From: Bog-159 sp049520215
GTDB lineage: Bacteria > Acidobacteriota > Terriglobia > Bryobacterales > Bryobacteraceae
Direction: 5' to 3'
Assembly (NCBI GenBank): GCA_049520215.1
Contig: JBEKPZ010000078.1
Span: 1-47,989, forward strand
DNA: 47,989 nt
The notes beneath the pieces are model-generated. The model was given only the letters and a program-made list of their open reading frames with translations. It ran no database searches and was not told the DNA's origin. Made by a program: the position numbers and the translations under genes. Below are positions 1 through 7,396 of the stretch, piece after piece; position 1 is the stretch's first letter, and every line of letters starts with the position of its first letter.

Positions 1-1811
1 ACGCCCACGTCGGCGTGCGCGCCGATCACCGCGATCGAGCCGACTTTCGAAGCGTCGAGCGGCAGCAGATTGCCCCCGTTCTTCAGCAGCACGGCACCCT
101 GCTCGAGGATCTCTTGCGCAGTGGCGGCGCCGGCATCGGTGTCGATGGTTCCCACCGCGGAGGGATAGTTGAAAAGGCCCGCGGCATATATGGCGCGCAG
201 AATGCGTCGCACCATGTCGTCCAGGCGCGACTGCGGCATATCTCCGTTCTGAATCGCGGTGTCGAGGCTCTCGCCCCACACTCCGCCGAAGTAATATCCG
301 CCGGGTTGCTCCTGATCGAGGCCCGCGAGCGCTGAAGCGACTGAGCTTTGCGCAGCAAAGGCATCCGATTGCACGAAGCCCGAAAATCCCCAATCCCCCT
401 TAAGCGCTCCATTTAGCAGCGAATCGTTCTGGCAAGCGTAGTCTCCGTTGACGAGATTGTACGAGCACATCACCGATTGCGCGTTCGAGTTCTTGAGGGC
501 GACTTCGAACGCCAGCAGGTCGCTTTCGCGCGCGCCGCGCTCATCGATAATGGCATTGGCCAGCAGGCGGCCCGTTTCCTGATCGTTTAACCCATAGTGC
601 TTCAGGGTGCCGATCAAATGCTGGTCCTGCACACCGCGAATGTGCGCGGCTTTGATGCTGCCGGCTAACAGCGGATCTTCGCCCGCCGCCTCGAAAGTGC
701 GGCCGTCGCGCGGCTCGCGGCCGCCAAGATTGACATTGCCTCCCAGCCATACGTTCATCCCATAGGCGCGCACCTCGGCGCCGATGATCGCGCCGTATTT
801 GTAGGCTTCGTCCAAATCCCAACTCGCGGCGTTAGCCATCGAAGACGGCAACGCCGTCGTCGGACCCAGGCTCGAATACACTCCCACAGGTCCGTCCGCG
901 TAGAGAAGATCCGGAATGCCGAGACGCGAAATGCCGGGGACCCACTCCTCGGCGTTGAGCGGTCCGGCGGGACCACCGAAAGTGTAAGCCCCGTGCACGA
1001 GTTGCAACTTCTCATCGAGCGTCATCTGCGCCAGCAGCGCGCCGGCGCTCTGATCCGTGTCCGGTGCCTGAACGTACATGTTCACGGAACTCGACGTCGC
1101 ACCGCCGATCGAAATCACCACCGGTACATCGCCCATGGGCGCATTCGCAGGCGTCACCGCGTTCACTTGGTAGACGCCCACCAGGCCTGGAACCAGTCCG
1201 GAGAAGGTCACCTGTGCGGGCACACCGCCCACGGTCACCGCCGGCGTGTTTGTGGTCTCGGAAAGCGGGCTGGTCAGCGCCGCCGCTCCGCTGGCCGGCT
1301 GGTTGCTGATAGGGCCCAGTCCCATGCAATAAATTAAGATGGCTGTGCTCCCGGCCGTCGCCGGGTTCGACGCGTCGATGAGACGAAACGAGCTGTCCTG
1401 AATTGCGCCCTGCCCGTTGACAGAGAAGATGGCGGGAGCGAAGCTGGCGAGCGCCACCGTCTGCGGTGCGCTGGTCTGGCCGCTCGCCATGACAGTCATC
1501 CCCGCCTGCGATTGCCCGGCGAGCTCCCAAGGGATTTGGACATTGATCTGGCTGCTGGAAACGTAGAACAACGGTGCAGCCCCGCCCGCGCCGGCCCGCA
1601 CCGAAACCTGGGATAGGCTCGTGGGAAGCGGCAACGAGGCTGCCTCGGCCGGCGAGCCGACGGGGAAGGAACCGAAAATCGCGGCGATGCTTCCCGGCGC
1701 CAGCACCGGCCCGTAACTGGCGGCGTCAACGATTCCGCCGGGGTTAATGACGGGGGCAGCGGTCTGTGCGAAAGCAGAAAGAACCGCGGCCAGCAGCACG
1801 CTGGCGCGCAT
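1..1811 (-). CDS. Secreted GH3 beta-glucosidase-like protein with N-terminal TIGR03437 domain (3' end off window)
   Basis: Hand translation gives one open frame from an ATG at 1811 to the left edge, about 603 residues, still open. Residues 1-17 look like a signal peptide (MRASVLLAAVLSAFA). Residues about 20-245 carry the Solibacter-type TIGR03437 pattern: APGSIAAIFG, PLFYVSSSQINVQIP, GLVGVYQVNAVTP. From about residue 255 it is glycoside hydrolase family 3: MTLDEKLQLVHG, a KHYGLNDQET motif, and FVQSDAF with the expected nucleophile Asp near residue 483. GH3 enzymes release terminal sugars from beta-linked glycosides, and the signal peptide indicates export. In-frame ATGs at 1850 and 1847 are alternative starts; 1811 is preferred because it begins a clean signal peptide, though no strong ribosome site precedes any of them. 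TIGR03437 is usually C-terminal, so its N-terminal place is unusual. Confidence 0.9.
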   Translation of the reverse strand, partial: MRASVLLAAVLSAFAQTAAPVINPGGIVDAASYGPVLAPGSIAAIFGSFPVGSPAEAASLPLPTSLSQVSVRAGAGGAAPLFYVSSSQINVQIPWELAGQSQAGMTVMASGQTSAPQTVALASFAPAIFSVNGQGAIQDSSFRLIDASNPATAGSTAILIYCMGLGPISNQPASGAAALTSPLSETTNTPAVTVGGVPAQVTFSGLVPGLVGVYQVNAVTPANAPMGDVPVVISIGGATSSSVNMYVQAPDTDQSAGALLAQMTLDEKLQLVHGAYTFGGPAGPLNAEEWVPGISRLGIPDLLYADGPVGVYSSLGPTTALPSSMANAASWDLDEAYKYGAIIGAEVRAYGMNVWLGGNVNLGGREPRDGRTFEAAGEDPLLAGSIKAAHIRGVQDQHLIGTLKHYGLNDQETGRLLANAIIDERGARESDLLAFEVALKNSNAQSVMCSYNLVNGDYACQNDSLLNGALKGDWGFSGFVQSDAFAAQSSVASALAGLDQEQPGGYYFGGVWGESLDTAIQNGDMPQSRLDDMVRRILRAIYAAGLFNYPSAVGTIDTDAGAATAQEILEQGAVLLKNGGNLLPLDASKVGSIAVIGAHADVG

Positions 1812-1850
1812 CAGGGGATTCAGATGTGGCCATCCGTTTTCCGTCATCAT

Positions 1851-2179
1851 TTCATGTTTACACGGAATGGAGCTGGACTGCGTCCTTTTTGAGACAGTCG
1901 CGAGATGCAACACCTGCGGTTCCCGTTCACCAGGCGACAAACGGCATTGTCGTTCATATCGGTAGCGGTCTGGCCGGCGAGTGGGCGGATTTCAGGCCAG
2001 CGTTTTCTCCTCCACGTAGGCAGACCTGGATGGCAGCCTTGTGATACGGGGAAACGGGCGATGTGTTCGGGGCTGCCGTCAAGCGATTTTTCCAGGACGT
2101 TGTGCGGCCCTATCGGTCAGAGTCACGAGATGCCAACGCCCCGACATGGCGGCCCGGCGCCCGAATCTCGGAGTTGTTT
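1851..2179. other. Gene-free stretch with repeat copy A
   Basis: I see no credible gene here. It holds one copy (about 1953-2022) of a short dispersed repeat found again at about 7303-7343 and 7895-7958. On the minus strand the repeat contains a conserved short open tail ending TYR-Val-Glu-x(3-4)-Ala and a stop, so it may be the end of a lost gene plus its downstream region. Confidence 0.4.
1953..2022. repeat. Dispersed repeat, copy A
   Basis: Shares GGTAGCGGTCTGGCCGGCGA-type sequence and the following CCACGTAGG block with copy C (about 7895-7958), and the ATATCGTTAGCGGT-type left part with copy B (about 7303-7343). All three have the same orientation. On the minus strand A and C share a stop codon, suggesting they carry the end of one gene family. 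Confidence 0.5.
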
Positions 2180-2371
2180 CTATGAGCCTGCGCTCGCCGC
2201 GCGCGGTTTTCGTTCCAGGGCATCGCGCTCCGTGTTGTAGGCTTGACTGAATCGAGCAAAGAAACCGCAGCAGCCGGAATCAAGCTCGAACGCCCGGCCG
2301 AAGAAATACCGCACTTCGTCATCGCTCAGGCCAGCACAGGTCGAGGCCGTTACACGTGCGAGGGCATCCAC
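2180..2371 (-). CDS. Small hypothetical protein (63 aa)
   Basis: The protein is soluble-looking, with a central segment DDEVRYFFGRAFELDSGCCG followed by FARFSQAYNTERDALE. A purine-rich AAGGGAG lies about 11 nt before the ATG. It follows the small gene ending at 2423 by about 50 nt on the same strand, so the two may be co-transcribed. I do not recognise a function. Its residue composition looks coding, unlike the overlapping frames, but the length makes this uncertain. Confidence 0.5.
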   Translation of the reverse strand: MDALARVTASTCAGLSDDEVRYFFGRAFELDSGCCGFFARFSQAYNTERDALERKPRAASAGS

Positions 2372-2422
2372 GCGCTGCTCCCTTGTGGTGGTCTTGGAAC
2401 CGCCTGCGGTGACGGCGGGATG

Positions 2423-2614
2423 TCACGATTTCTGGCTTCCTGTTGACGGCTCTTTTTGGTCGTCGCGGCGATCCGGGATCGCTACCTCGATAACCGTACG
2501 ACGCGCTTGCATCAACTCCTCCAGATCTTCCGGACGCATGGGGGCTCCCATCAGAGTGGCGAACTCCAACATCGCGCAGAGTAAGATTTTGGACAACCTG
2601 TAACGTAAAGGCAT
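2423..2614 (-). CDS. Small conserved hypothetical protein (63 aa)
   Basis: It starts MPLRYRLSKILLCAMLEFAT and continues MGAPMRPEDLEELMQ. The start at 2614 is chosen because GGGAGG sits just upstream of that ATG; an upstream in-frame start would add only MGGS. The layout is an amphipathic N-terminal helix, a short MRPEDLEELM helix and a charged tail. I recall similar short proteins with a YRLSKI...MRPE pattern from Acidobacteriota, but without a known function. It is followed on the same strand by the small gene at 2180-2371. Confidence 0.65.
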   Translation of the reverse strand: MPLRYRLSKILLCAMLEFATLMGAPMRPEDLEELMQARRTVIEVAIPDRRDDQKEPSTGSQKS

Positions 2615-2671
2615 TGATCCTCCCAATCGTTGTTTTGTTGCGGCAAACTGCGCCAGAACTAACGGGAACGA

Positions 2672-2980
2672 CTACGCGCGGGGAGGCGCCCGGCCGATGG
2701 CGGGCCGAAGAAAAACCGGCCGGGGTGCGGCAGAAATTTCGCCGGCTGAAAGCACGCGGCACACATTCGCGACGACCAGAAATCCGAGCGGAACAAGGAC
2801 GGCCAGGAGAAGTCCCGAGCCGGCAGGGACTCCGACGGCAAGCAGGAGGGCAACCACGCAAAGCAGCGCGAGGCTGCGTCGCAACTGGGTGTTGCCTGTC
2901 ACTACGCCTATTGTAGACAGTGCGGAATCGCTGTGCAATTTGGTCACTCGGAGAGTGACCACAACGGCCTCATGTTCCAC
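2672..2980 (-). CDS. Small membrane protein (hypothetical)
   Basis: A hydrophobic block at about residues 34-70 (LRRSLALLCVVALLLAVGV and LLLAVLVPLGFLVVANV) would form two membrane spans. The C-terminal third is basic and proline-rich. It begins 12 nt after the stop of the ceramidase-like gene at 2993, so it may be the next cistron. The start is uncertain: no clear ribosome site precedes the ATG at 2980, and a GTG just before the hydrophobic block is an alternative. I know no family for it. Confidence 0.45.
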   Translation of the reverse strand: MEHEAVVVTLRVTKLHSDSALSTIGVVTGNTQLRRSLALLCVVALLLAVGVPAGSGLLLAVLVPLGFLVVANVCRVLSAGEISAAPRPVFLRPAIGRAPPRA

Positions 2981-2992
2981 TGATATCGGACA

Positions 2993-3805
2993 CTAACCCT
3001 GGCCTCGGCAATGGCGCGCATTCGGCGCGCCCATTCGCGGCGGCGGTAGGGCTTCCCGCGTACAGGCCGTCCTCCGCCGGCGCGCCACCGCATCCACATA
3101 GCAGAAGAGGGCGGCTGCCGCGGCAGCATGCTTCCAGGGATGGCCGCCCGTCGCCACCACGGCGGCGATCTGGTGATCCGAAAGCTCCAGTATCTTGGCA
3201 AGTGCGTAAAGGATCACCGTGCACCAGATCCGGACTGCGCCGGAGTATCGGGGCGGAAACCGGATCAGCATCAGCGGCACGGCTAGCATCGAGCCGAATT
3301 GAACCACGGCGTAGAGCCGAAGATCGCCGGAAAAACGCCACGTGAGGGTGGCGGTTACGCCCAGCAGAATTAGTGGAAGCAGCGACAGCCTTCCGGCTCG
3401 CATGCCGATGCGCTCGCCGACAGTGGCTGCTACCAAGGACATGAAAACCACGGTCATCGGGAGGCGGTCCCAAAACAAGCGCGCGTCGCCCGGATGGAGA
3501 TGGTAGTAAGCGGAGCCAGCGCCGACCCCTGCGGCGCCAGCGAGCAATATGCAGTATGCGGCGCGCTCCCAGCGCTCGACAAAAGCGTGCGGCGAGCGCA
3601 GGGCCTTGAAGCCATAAATCGCCACGAGGAAGAACGGAATGTTGGAAATCACGTTCCAGAAGTTCGGCACGCCGTAGAGCGTGCGCGCGTCGGCGAAGGC
3701 GTGATAAAGGGGAGCCTGCGCGATGGGCGGCAGGATGACAATGGCGATTGCGATCAGGGAGGCGGCTGCGGCGATGATCGCGAGGGTGCGGCTTGAGTTA
3801 ACCAT
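2993..3805 (-). CDS. Ceramidase-like integral membrane hydrolase (CREST superfamily)
   Basis: The 270-residue protein has about seven hydrophobic segments and the spaced polar motifs of the alkaline ceramidase/CREST superfamily: NFWNVISNIPFF (48-59), SAYYHLHPGDARLFWD (98-113) with Ser98, His102 and Asp113, and HPWKH (222-226) giving two more histidines. In known members the His and Asp residues bind a catalytic Zn ion that cleaves an amide bond within the membrane. The substrate here cannot be read from sequence and may be a ceramide or another lipid amide. The arginine-rich last 35 residues look poorly conserved. The start MVNSSRTLAII leads directly into the first membrane helix. Confidence 0.75.
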   Translation of the reverse strand: MVNSSRTLAIIAAAASLIAIAIVILPPIAQAPLYHAFADARTLYGVPNFWNVISNIPFFLVAIYGFKALRSPHAFVERWERAAYCILLAGAAGVGAGSAYYHLHPGDARLFWDRLPMTVVFMSLVAATVGERIGMRAGRLSLLPLILLGVTATLTWRFSGDLRLYAVVQFGSMLAVPLMLIRFPPRYSGAVRIWCTVILYALAKILELSDHQIAAVVATGGHPWKHAAAAAALFCYVDAVARRRRTACTREALPPPRMGAPNARHCRGQG

Positions 3806-4015
3806 GCCGGTGGTGAGGCATGCGTAGGCCCCTTCAAACTGGCCTGGTGTTTCAATGGCTTGCGGATTTCCAGGGTCGGGGAGATGTACATTGCGTGTTT
3901 CGGCACGTACAGCCGATGTTCACAGCCTGGGCCGGCGTGAAGGGCTCGAATCAGTAAAGCGAGGACTGCTCCCAGTGGCGCGCAAGCACCTCATAGGCAG
4001 CTCCGCCAATTGGTC

Positions 4016-4328
4016 TCAATAGATTTCGGGGAGCGGCGGTATGGGCGTCACATGTATGCGGCCGTCCGGCACTTGGATGGGAAAGCTGGAGATCCACTGC
4101 TCCAACTCGTCGTCGGCTACCTCGCGGCCGTTGCTGCTCGTGCCAAGCTCCACGGTCTCGGAGACGGTGCCGTTCGGCCACAGCGTCCTCCGGCCCGTGG
4201 ATTTGCTCCAGGTCTGGCGTGCGGAGTCCAGCCGGCTGGAGCACAATGCGGAAGCGTTCCCGCGGCTTCCCGTCCGCTGGCCCGAATTGATCTTCCAGGC
4301 GGCTCAATTGCTTGGCAATGGCCTTCAC
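4016..4328 (-). pseudogene. Frameshifted member of the MK-x-I small-protein family
   Basis: A GTG at 4328 opens MKAIAKQLSRLEDQFGP and runs in frame to FRIVL, after which the reading must move by one base (near 4232-4240) to continue RLDSARQTW, TLWPNGTVSETVELG and DDELEQWISSFPI, ending at 4016. Comparison with the intact paralogue at 4824-5114 shows the same order (FRIVL-RLD, WPNHTVHES, EELDQWVAGFPIE) and one extra base here. The GTG overlaps the TGA of the upstream gene (GTGA), so translation was probably coupled. Function unknown. A sequencing error could also explain the single-base shift. Confidence 0.7.
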
Positions 4329-4708
4329 CGGAACCTCGGCGTCGGCGGTCGCATTTTAGCCATCGCATCATCCGCGCTCTCTTTGAAAACGTCGCGTCCG
4401 AACTTGAGGTTCGCCGCAGTCATGCTGACCTGGTTATACCCCTCTGTATAAGCGACCAGTGATGGAGTCACCATGCAGCCTGCAACGACCCGCTGCTCAA
4501 TCCCGTACCGGTCCCGTAGGATGCGGGCGAATTCGGAACGCCAAGGGGCGGGCAATCCGAAGGTCAGTATCTCGTAGTGTCCTCGCGCCACGTCGAAATG
4601 TGCAACAAGTTGGCCCCGAATTCCACCGCTAACCAACCATCCGATTGACCCGGCTACGAGCATTAGGCTTGCCGAAAGCCATCTGTGCCTGCGGATGAAA
4701 GTCCCCAT
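4325..4708 (-). CDS. Single-span membrane-anchored hypothetical protein (127 aa)
   Basis: The start at 4708 is chosen because GAGGAA lies about 11 nt upstream and it gives a sensible N-terminus: a short basic head (MGTFIRRHRW) and one membrane helix (LSASLMLVAGSIGWLVSGG). The rest (about 100 residues, including FARILRDRYGIEQRVVAGC) would lie outside the cytoplasm, or the helix acts as an uncleaved signal anchor. The stop overlaps the GTG of the next gene, suggesting coupled translation. Its place inside the MK-x-I cluster suggests a shared role, but no domain is recognised. Confidence 0.6.
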   Translation of the reverse strand: MGTFIRRHRWLSASLMLVAGSIGWLVSGGIRGQLVAHFDVARGHYEILTFGLPAPWRSEFARILRDRYGIEQRVVAGCMVTPSLVAYTEGYNQVSMTAANLKFGRDVFKESADDAMAKMRPPTPRFR

Positions 4709-4823
4709 AGTTGAAAATTCCTCGTCGGACTCATTCTCTATGACGCGAGCCGGCGTCGATTGGCGTACGATTTCGTTTCTTTCCCGGAGCCTGAGCAAGG
4801 TTGGGCGCGTTCCCGCCCGACTT

Positions 4824-5114
4824 TCAGGGCGGTAATGGGATACAGCGTATGCCGTCCTCCGCCTCAATGGGGAAGCCGGCCACCCACTGGTCCAGTTCCT
4901 CTTTGGTCAGCTCGTGGCTGTCGCTGCTCCTGCCCAGCACCACGCTCTCGTGCACCGTGTGGTTCGGCCACCAAGTCCTATGGCACGTGGCACCCTCTAA
5001 CCCTGGGATGCGATCCAGCCGGATGAGCACGATGCGGAAATAGTCGCGCGGCTTCCTTTCCGCGGGTGCGAACCGGTCCTCCAGCCGGCTCAATCGCTTA
5101 GCGATGGCCTTCAC
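4824..5114 (-). CDS. MK-x-I family small protein, intact copy (96 aa)
   Basis: The GTG at 5114 gives MKAIAKRLSRLEDRFAP, a short amphipathic helix, followed by YFRIVLIRLDRIPGLEG, a WPNHTVHESVVLG strand region and an acidic EELDQWVAGFPIE ending. The GTG overlaps the stop of the gene at 5111-5314 (GTGA). It is a full-length paralogue of the broken gene at 4016-4328. Similar short proteins with a RLxRLE head occur in Acidobacteriota to my knowledge, with no assigned function. The upstream reading frame is open through the start, so a longer fused product (see the 5111 entry) cannot be excluded. Confidence 0.6.
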   Translation of the reverse strand: MKAIAKRLSRLEDRFAPAERKPRDYFRIVLIRLDRIPGLEGATCHRTWWPNHTVHESVVLGRSSDSHELTKEELDQWVAGFPIEAEDGIRCIPLPP

Positions 5115-5314
5115 CGGCGCCCCTTCGATGCCGCTATCCTCCCGCCGCCCGTCCCCATCGACACACATGATGTGAATGACGAGCGGCTCTTCGAGGACCG
5201 CCGACGACGCCGAATGTCTCTGACGACCTCGTTCAGCCGCCGCGACTCCGCCGTTTCCGGCGGAGGCAACAGGTCCACCTCAAGCTTGCGAAGGCGTCTC
5301 ACGATTGATTTCAT
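5111..5314 (-). CDS. MK-x-I family small protein, possibly frameshifted (67 aa)
   Basis: It starts MKSIVRRLRKLEVDLLPPPE, resembling the neighbour at 5311-5541 (RRLRRLEDGLLPPAETEELR). The ATG overlaps the previous stop (ATGA) and its own TGA overlaps the next GTG (GTGA), which argues that this frame is used. However, after the arginine run (IRRRRR, near 5215) the next frame reads VLEEPLVIHIMCVDGDG, which looks more like folded protein than the arginine/serine-rich tail of the annotated frame. A one-base slip in the CGTCGTCGG tract is therefore possible. Function unknown. Confidence 0.45.
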   Translation of the reverse strand: MKSIVRRLRKLEVDLLPPPETAESRRLNEVVRDIRRRRRSSKSRSSFTSCVSMGTGGGRIAASKGRR

Positions 5315-5541
5315 TTTGCTGCGCTGCCTTGTCCGCCCCACCTTGCGCGTATGATGTCGGCCAGTGACATGTCGGGCCAATATGCGGGTTCGGGACCGTC
5401 ATCCATCTCGGGTAAACCCAGCGCGGCTTGGCGACGCCGGAGGTCGAGCGGGATCTCGTGGAGACGGCGCAATTCTTCGGTTTCAGCCGGAGGCAACAAT
5501 CCGTCTTCAAGCCGGCGAAGGCGTCTCTCCGGCACACGCAT
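5311..5541 (-). CDS. MK-x-I family small protein, first of the tandem set (76 aa)
   Basis: It begins MRVPERRLRRLEDGLLPPAE and ends with an acidic/aromatic half (PEMDDGPEPAYWPDMSLADI). The N-terminal helix and PP-ET-E-RRL motif match the next gene, so these are tandem relatives. It starts 45 nt after the YopT-like gene and is coupled by ATGA to the gene at 5111-5314. No function can be assigned. Arginine-rich leucine-spaced heads of this kind could bind nucleic acid or form coiled coils; that is inference only. Confidence 0.55.
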   Translation of the reverse strand: MRVPERRLRRLEDGLLPPAETEELRRLHEIPLDLRRRQAALGLPEMDDGPEPAYWPDMSLADIIRARWGGQGSAAK

Positions 5542-5586
5542 TCAGTCGCTTCTCACGCTACGGCCTCCAGGACGTGTTGCAGCAGG

Positions 5587-6168
5587 TTACGTCGCCACGA
5601 AGAAATCATATTGCTCCATGGTTTCACGGGCCCGCGCCAGGTAGCGATGGAACTGGTCAAGTTCATCGCCGAGCGCCGCCCCCGAGTTCTGCACTTCGAA
5701 TTCGCCTTTATTGGCGTCGAAGAACCTGCTGCCCGCCGACGCCGAATAGAAAGCCGTGGCGTGTGCCCAAATCTTCTGATCCGGCGTCTTGCCATATATA
5801 CCGATAATCGTGCTGCGTTCGGGATTTTTGCTGAAATAGTCGAGACAGCTTGTCGAGTTTCTCACCGCAGCGAATTGCAGGCCGTGCTTGGCACCCCAAG
5901 TGTTCAGGAACTGTTCTGTGATCCTGGAGATGTTCCGGCGCGCATCATTAAAGGCCCCCTGCTCGAAGGGCTCGGTAGCCTTTAGATACGCTGCCTGCTT
6001 ATCCACCGTTTTGGCCTGTGTAAAGCTCATTGCGGTAATGGCGCCGGGATGTTTGACAGCACCAGGTTTTGCCAGTCCGGCCAGCCATTTGTAGGCTAGG
6101 CGGCAGCACACGCCATCGTTCGCCACGGTTACGACCGTGGCTTGGTTGAATGGATGGAGAAGTTTCAT
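5587..6168 (-). CDS. YopT-type (peptidase C58-like) cysteine protease
   Basis: The 193-residue protein has the spacing of the YopT/AvrPphB papain-like fold: NDGVCCRLAYKWLA (18-30) with the candidate catalytic Cys21 or Cys22 followed by a Trp-containing helix, KIWAHATAFYS (132-142) with His136, and RFFDANKGEFEV (148-159) with Asp151. Known C58 peptidases are effectors or parts of large toxins that cleave host proteins. This one lacks an obvious signal peptide and is compact, like free-standing effector domains. It lies 30 nt after the HTH gene at 6199 and before the MK-x-I cluster, all leftward. The family call rests on the triad pattern, so it is probable rather than certain. Confidence 0.65.
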   Translation of the reverse strand: MKLLHPFNQATVVTVANDGVCCRLAYKWLAGLAKPGAVKHPGAITAMSFTQAKTVDKQAAYLKATEPFEQGAFNDARRNISRITEQFLNTWGAKHGLQFAAVRNSTSCLDYFSKNPERSTIIGIYGKTPDQKIWAHATAFYSASAGSRFFDANKGEFEVQNSGAALGDELDQFHRYLARARETMEQYDFFVAT

Positions 6169-6198
6169 CTTCAGGATTATATCGCTACCGCGCGGCGT

Positions 6199-6597
6199 TC
6201 AGTCCATCCTCACACTGGCCAGCCGCGGCGTACGGCTGGGGCTGCTGATGACTTCTTCGATTCCAGCCCGCTGCTTCTGGCCAAAGACAGAAAATCGCAG
6301 ATGGCAGATGCGGCGACCCTTGCCCCAGCCTCGGATAGCGACGTGCTGGCGATCTTCCAACTCATGCAATGACCGGTTCACGGTGCCCAGGTGCACGCCC
6401 AGCAGGATTGCGATACGGCGCTGCCCAATATTCGCCGGGGCGCCCTGAAAGGCGTGCCGCGCCAGGACCCCGTAGACACACCCGGCCGTGATGGATAGGC
6501 CTTTGTCGAACAGCACTGAGTCGGGCGTGCGAGCGTATTCTTCCGCGCGGCCCTGCAACGCTGGACGAACATGAGTCCCATTTGCTGATAGCAGCAA
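6199..6597 (-). CDS. Winged-helix (HTH_36-like) DNA-binding regulator
   Basis: The core reads PDSVLFDKGLSITAGCVYGV, then NIGQRRIAILLGVHLGTVNR, SLHELEDRQHVAIRG and a basic wing. This is the layout of winged-helix proteins related to plasmid replication initiators (HTH_36), with the recognition helix around GVHLGTVNRSLHEL. The start is a TTG at 6597 with no good ribosome site; a later start near the PDSVLF segment is possible. It is divergent from the TonB_C gene with only about 35 bp between starts and is followed by the YopT-like gene. The palindrome at 6582-6597 covers its start and could be its own operator. Confidence 0.6.
   Translation of the reverse strand: MLLSANGTHVRPALQGRAEEYARTPDSVLFDKGLSITAGCVYGVLARHAFQGAPANIGQRRIAILLGVHLGTVNRSLHELEDRQHVAIRGWGKGRRICHLRFSVFGQKQRAGIEEVISSPSRTPRLASVRMD
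6582..6597. promoter_or_regulatory. Palindrome over regulator start, candidate operator
   Basis: TTGCTG and CAGCAA face each other across a 4-nt spacer (ATAG). The right half overlaps the TTG start of the leftward HTH gene, and the site lies just before an AT-rich TATAATATAAT at about 6611-6621 upstream of the rightward TonB_C gene. Autoregulation by the HTH protein is inferred. Confidence 0.3.
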
Positions 6598-6632
6598 TTT
6601 TGACGCTGGCCTATAATATAATCGCTGATGTG

Positions 6633-7292
6633 ATGTCCTGCGCGAAAATCTGCGGCGCGGCAGCCTTGACGATTGCGGCGGCGCTTCTTGCGGGCGCCCA
6701 GGAACCGGCCGCGACGGGAAAGGACCACGTTTCAGCGCCGGTACCCATTCACCGGATAGACCCAGAATACAGCGATGAAGCCCGTCAGGCCCATCATCAG
6801 GGCACGGTGATTCTGTCCGTGGTGGTGGATAGCGCCGGTTTCCCGACGAACATCAAGGTGATCCGGACCCTCGGCCTGGGGCTAGACGAGAAAGCCATCG
6901 AGGCGGTGCACCAATGGCGCTTTAAACCCGGCATGAAAGACGGCCAACCGGTGAGCGTGGCTGCCACCATCGAGGTGAACTTCCGGCTGCTGTTAAGTAA
7001 GGGCTGGAATCCGGGACAGATCCAATTTCATATGCCCGGAGGCGCTACACCGGCGACCATCCGCTCAAGGGGTTTTCAGGACCCCAAGCCCCGGGCGCCG
7101 GGGACCGTCTGGCTGACGTTCGAGTTGGACGAGAAAGGCAAGACGAAGAATGTCAGCGTTGTGCGCTCGTCGGCGCCGGTATTGGAAGACGCGGCGGCGG
7201 CGAGTGTACGAAAGTGGCGGTTCCACCCGGCCACGCTGGGGGGAAAGCCGGTTGCTGGATCGGCGAGCGTGGCACTCACGTTTCAGCCCTAG
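6633..7292 (+). CDS. Exported protein with two TonB C-terminal domains
   Basis: The start at 6633 is chosen because it opens a signal peptide (MSCAKICGAAALTIAAALLA); the open frame extends 17 codons further upstream without signal-like content. Two TonB_C repeats follow: the first (about 40-125) with DPEYSDEARQAHHQGTVILS and AIEAVHQWRFKPG, the second (about 145-219) with GTVWLTFELDEKG and AASVRKWRFHPA. TonB C-terminal domains contact outer-membrane receptors to pass on proton-motive energy, but this protein has no N-terminal membrane anchor with a proline-rich linker. It is more likely a periplasmic TonB-like protein than a full TonB. Tandem TonB_C proteins of this size are frequent in Acidobacteriota to my knowledge. 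Confidence 0.8.
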   Translation: MSCAKICGAAALTIAAALLAGAQEPAATGKDHVSAPVPIHRIDPEYSDEARQAHHQGTVILSVVVDSAGFPTNIKVIRTLGLGLDEKAIEAVHQWRFKPGMKDGQPVSVAATIEVNFRLLLSKGWNPGQIQFHMPGGATPATIRSRGFQDPKPRAPGTVWLTFELDEKGKTKNVSVVRSSAPVLEDAAAASVRKWRFHPATLGGKPVAGSASVALTFQP

Positions 7293-7302
7293 CGTCGGCC
7301 TG

Positions 7303-7343
7303 ATGTTCGTTCATATCGTTAGCGGTCCAGCCAGGCGAGTCTG
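7303..7343. repeat. Dispersed repeat, copy B (partial)
   Basis: Starts 11 bp after the TonB_C stop and matches the left part of copy A (TTCATATCGTTAGCGGTC then GCGAGT). It lacks the CCACGTAGG block. Confidence 0.45.
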
Positions 7344-7396
7344 TGCGGCCCTTCGCGACCGGCAAAACAGTGGAAACCGCGGCGGACTGGTGCCCG

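Noticed and set aside
4824..5314. A fused frame joining VLEEPLVIHIMCVD to the MK-x-I protein at 5114
   Set aside because: The ATGA and GTGA overlaps on both sides favour separate genes. The fused frame is noted in the entry as an alternative but not called.
6611..6621. TATAATATAAT as a sigma-70 -10 box for the TonB_C gene
   Set aside because: No -35 box sits at 16-18 bp; a TTGACG lies only 6 bp away. It may still be part of a promoter, but I cannot support it as one.
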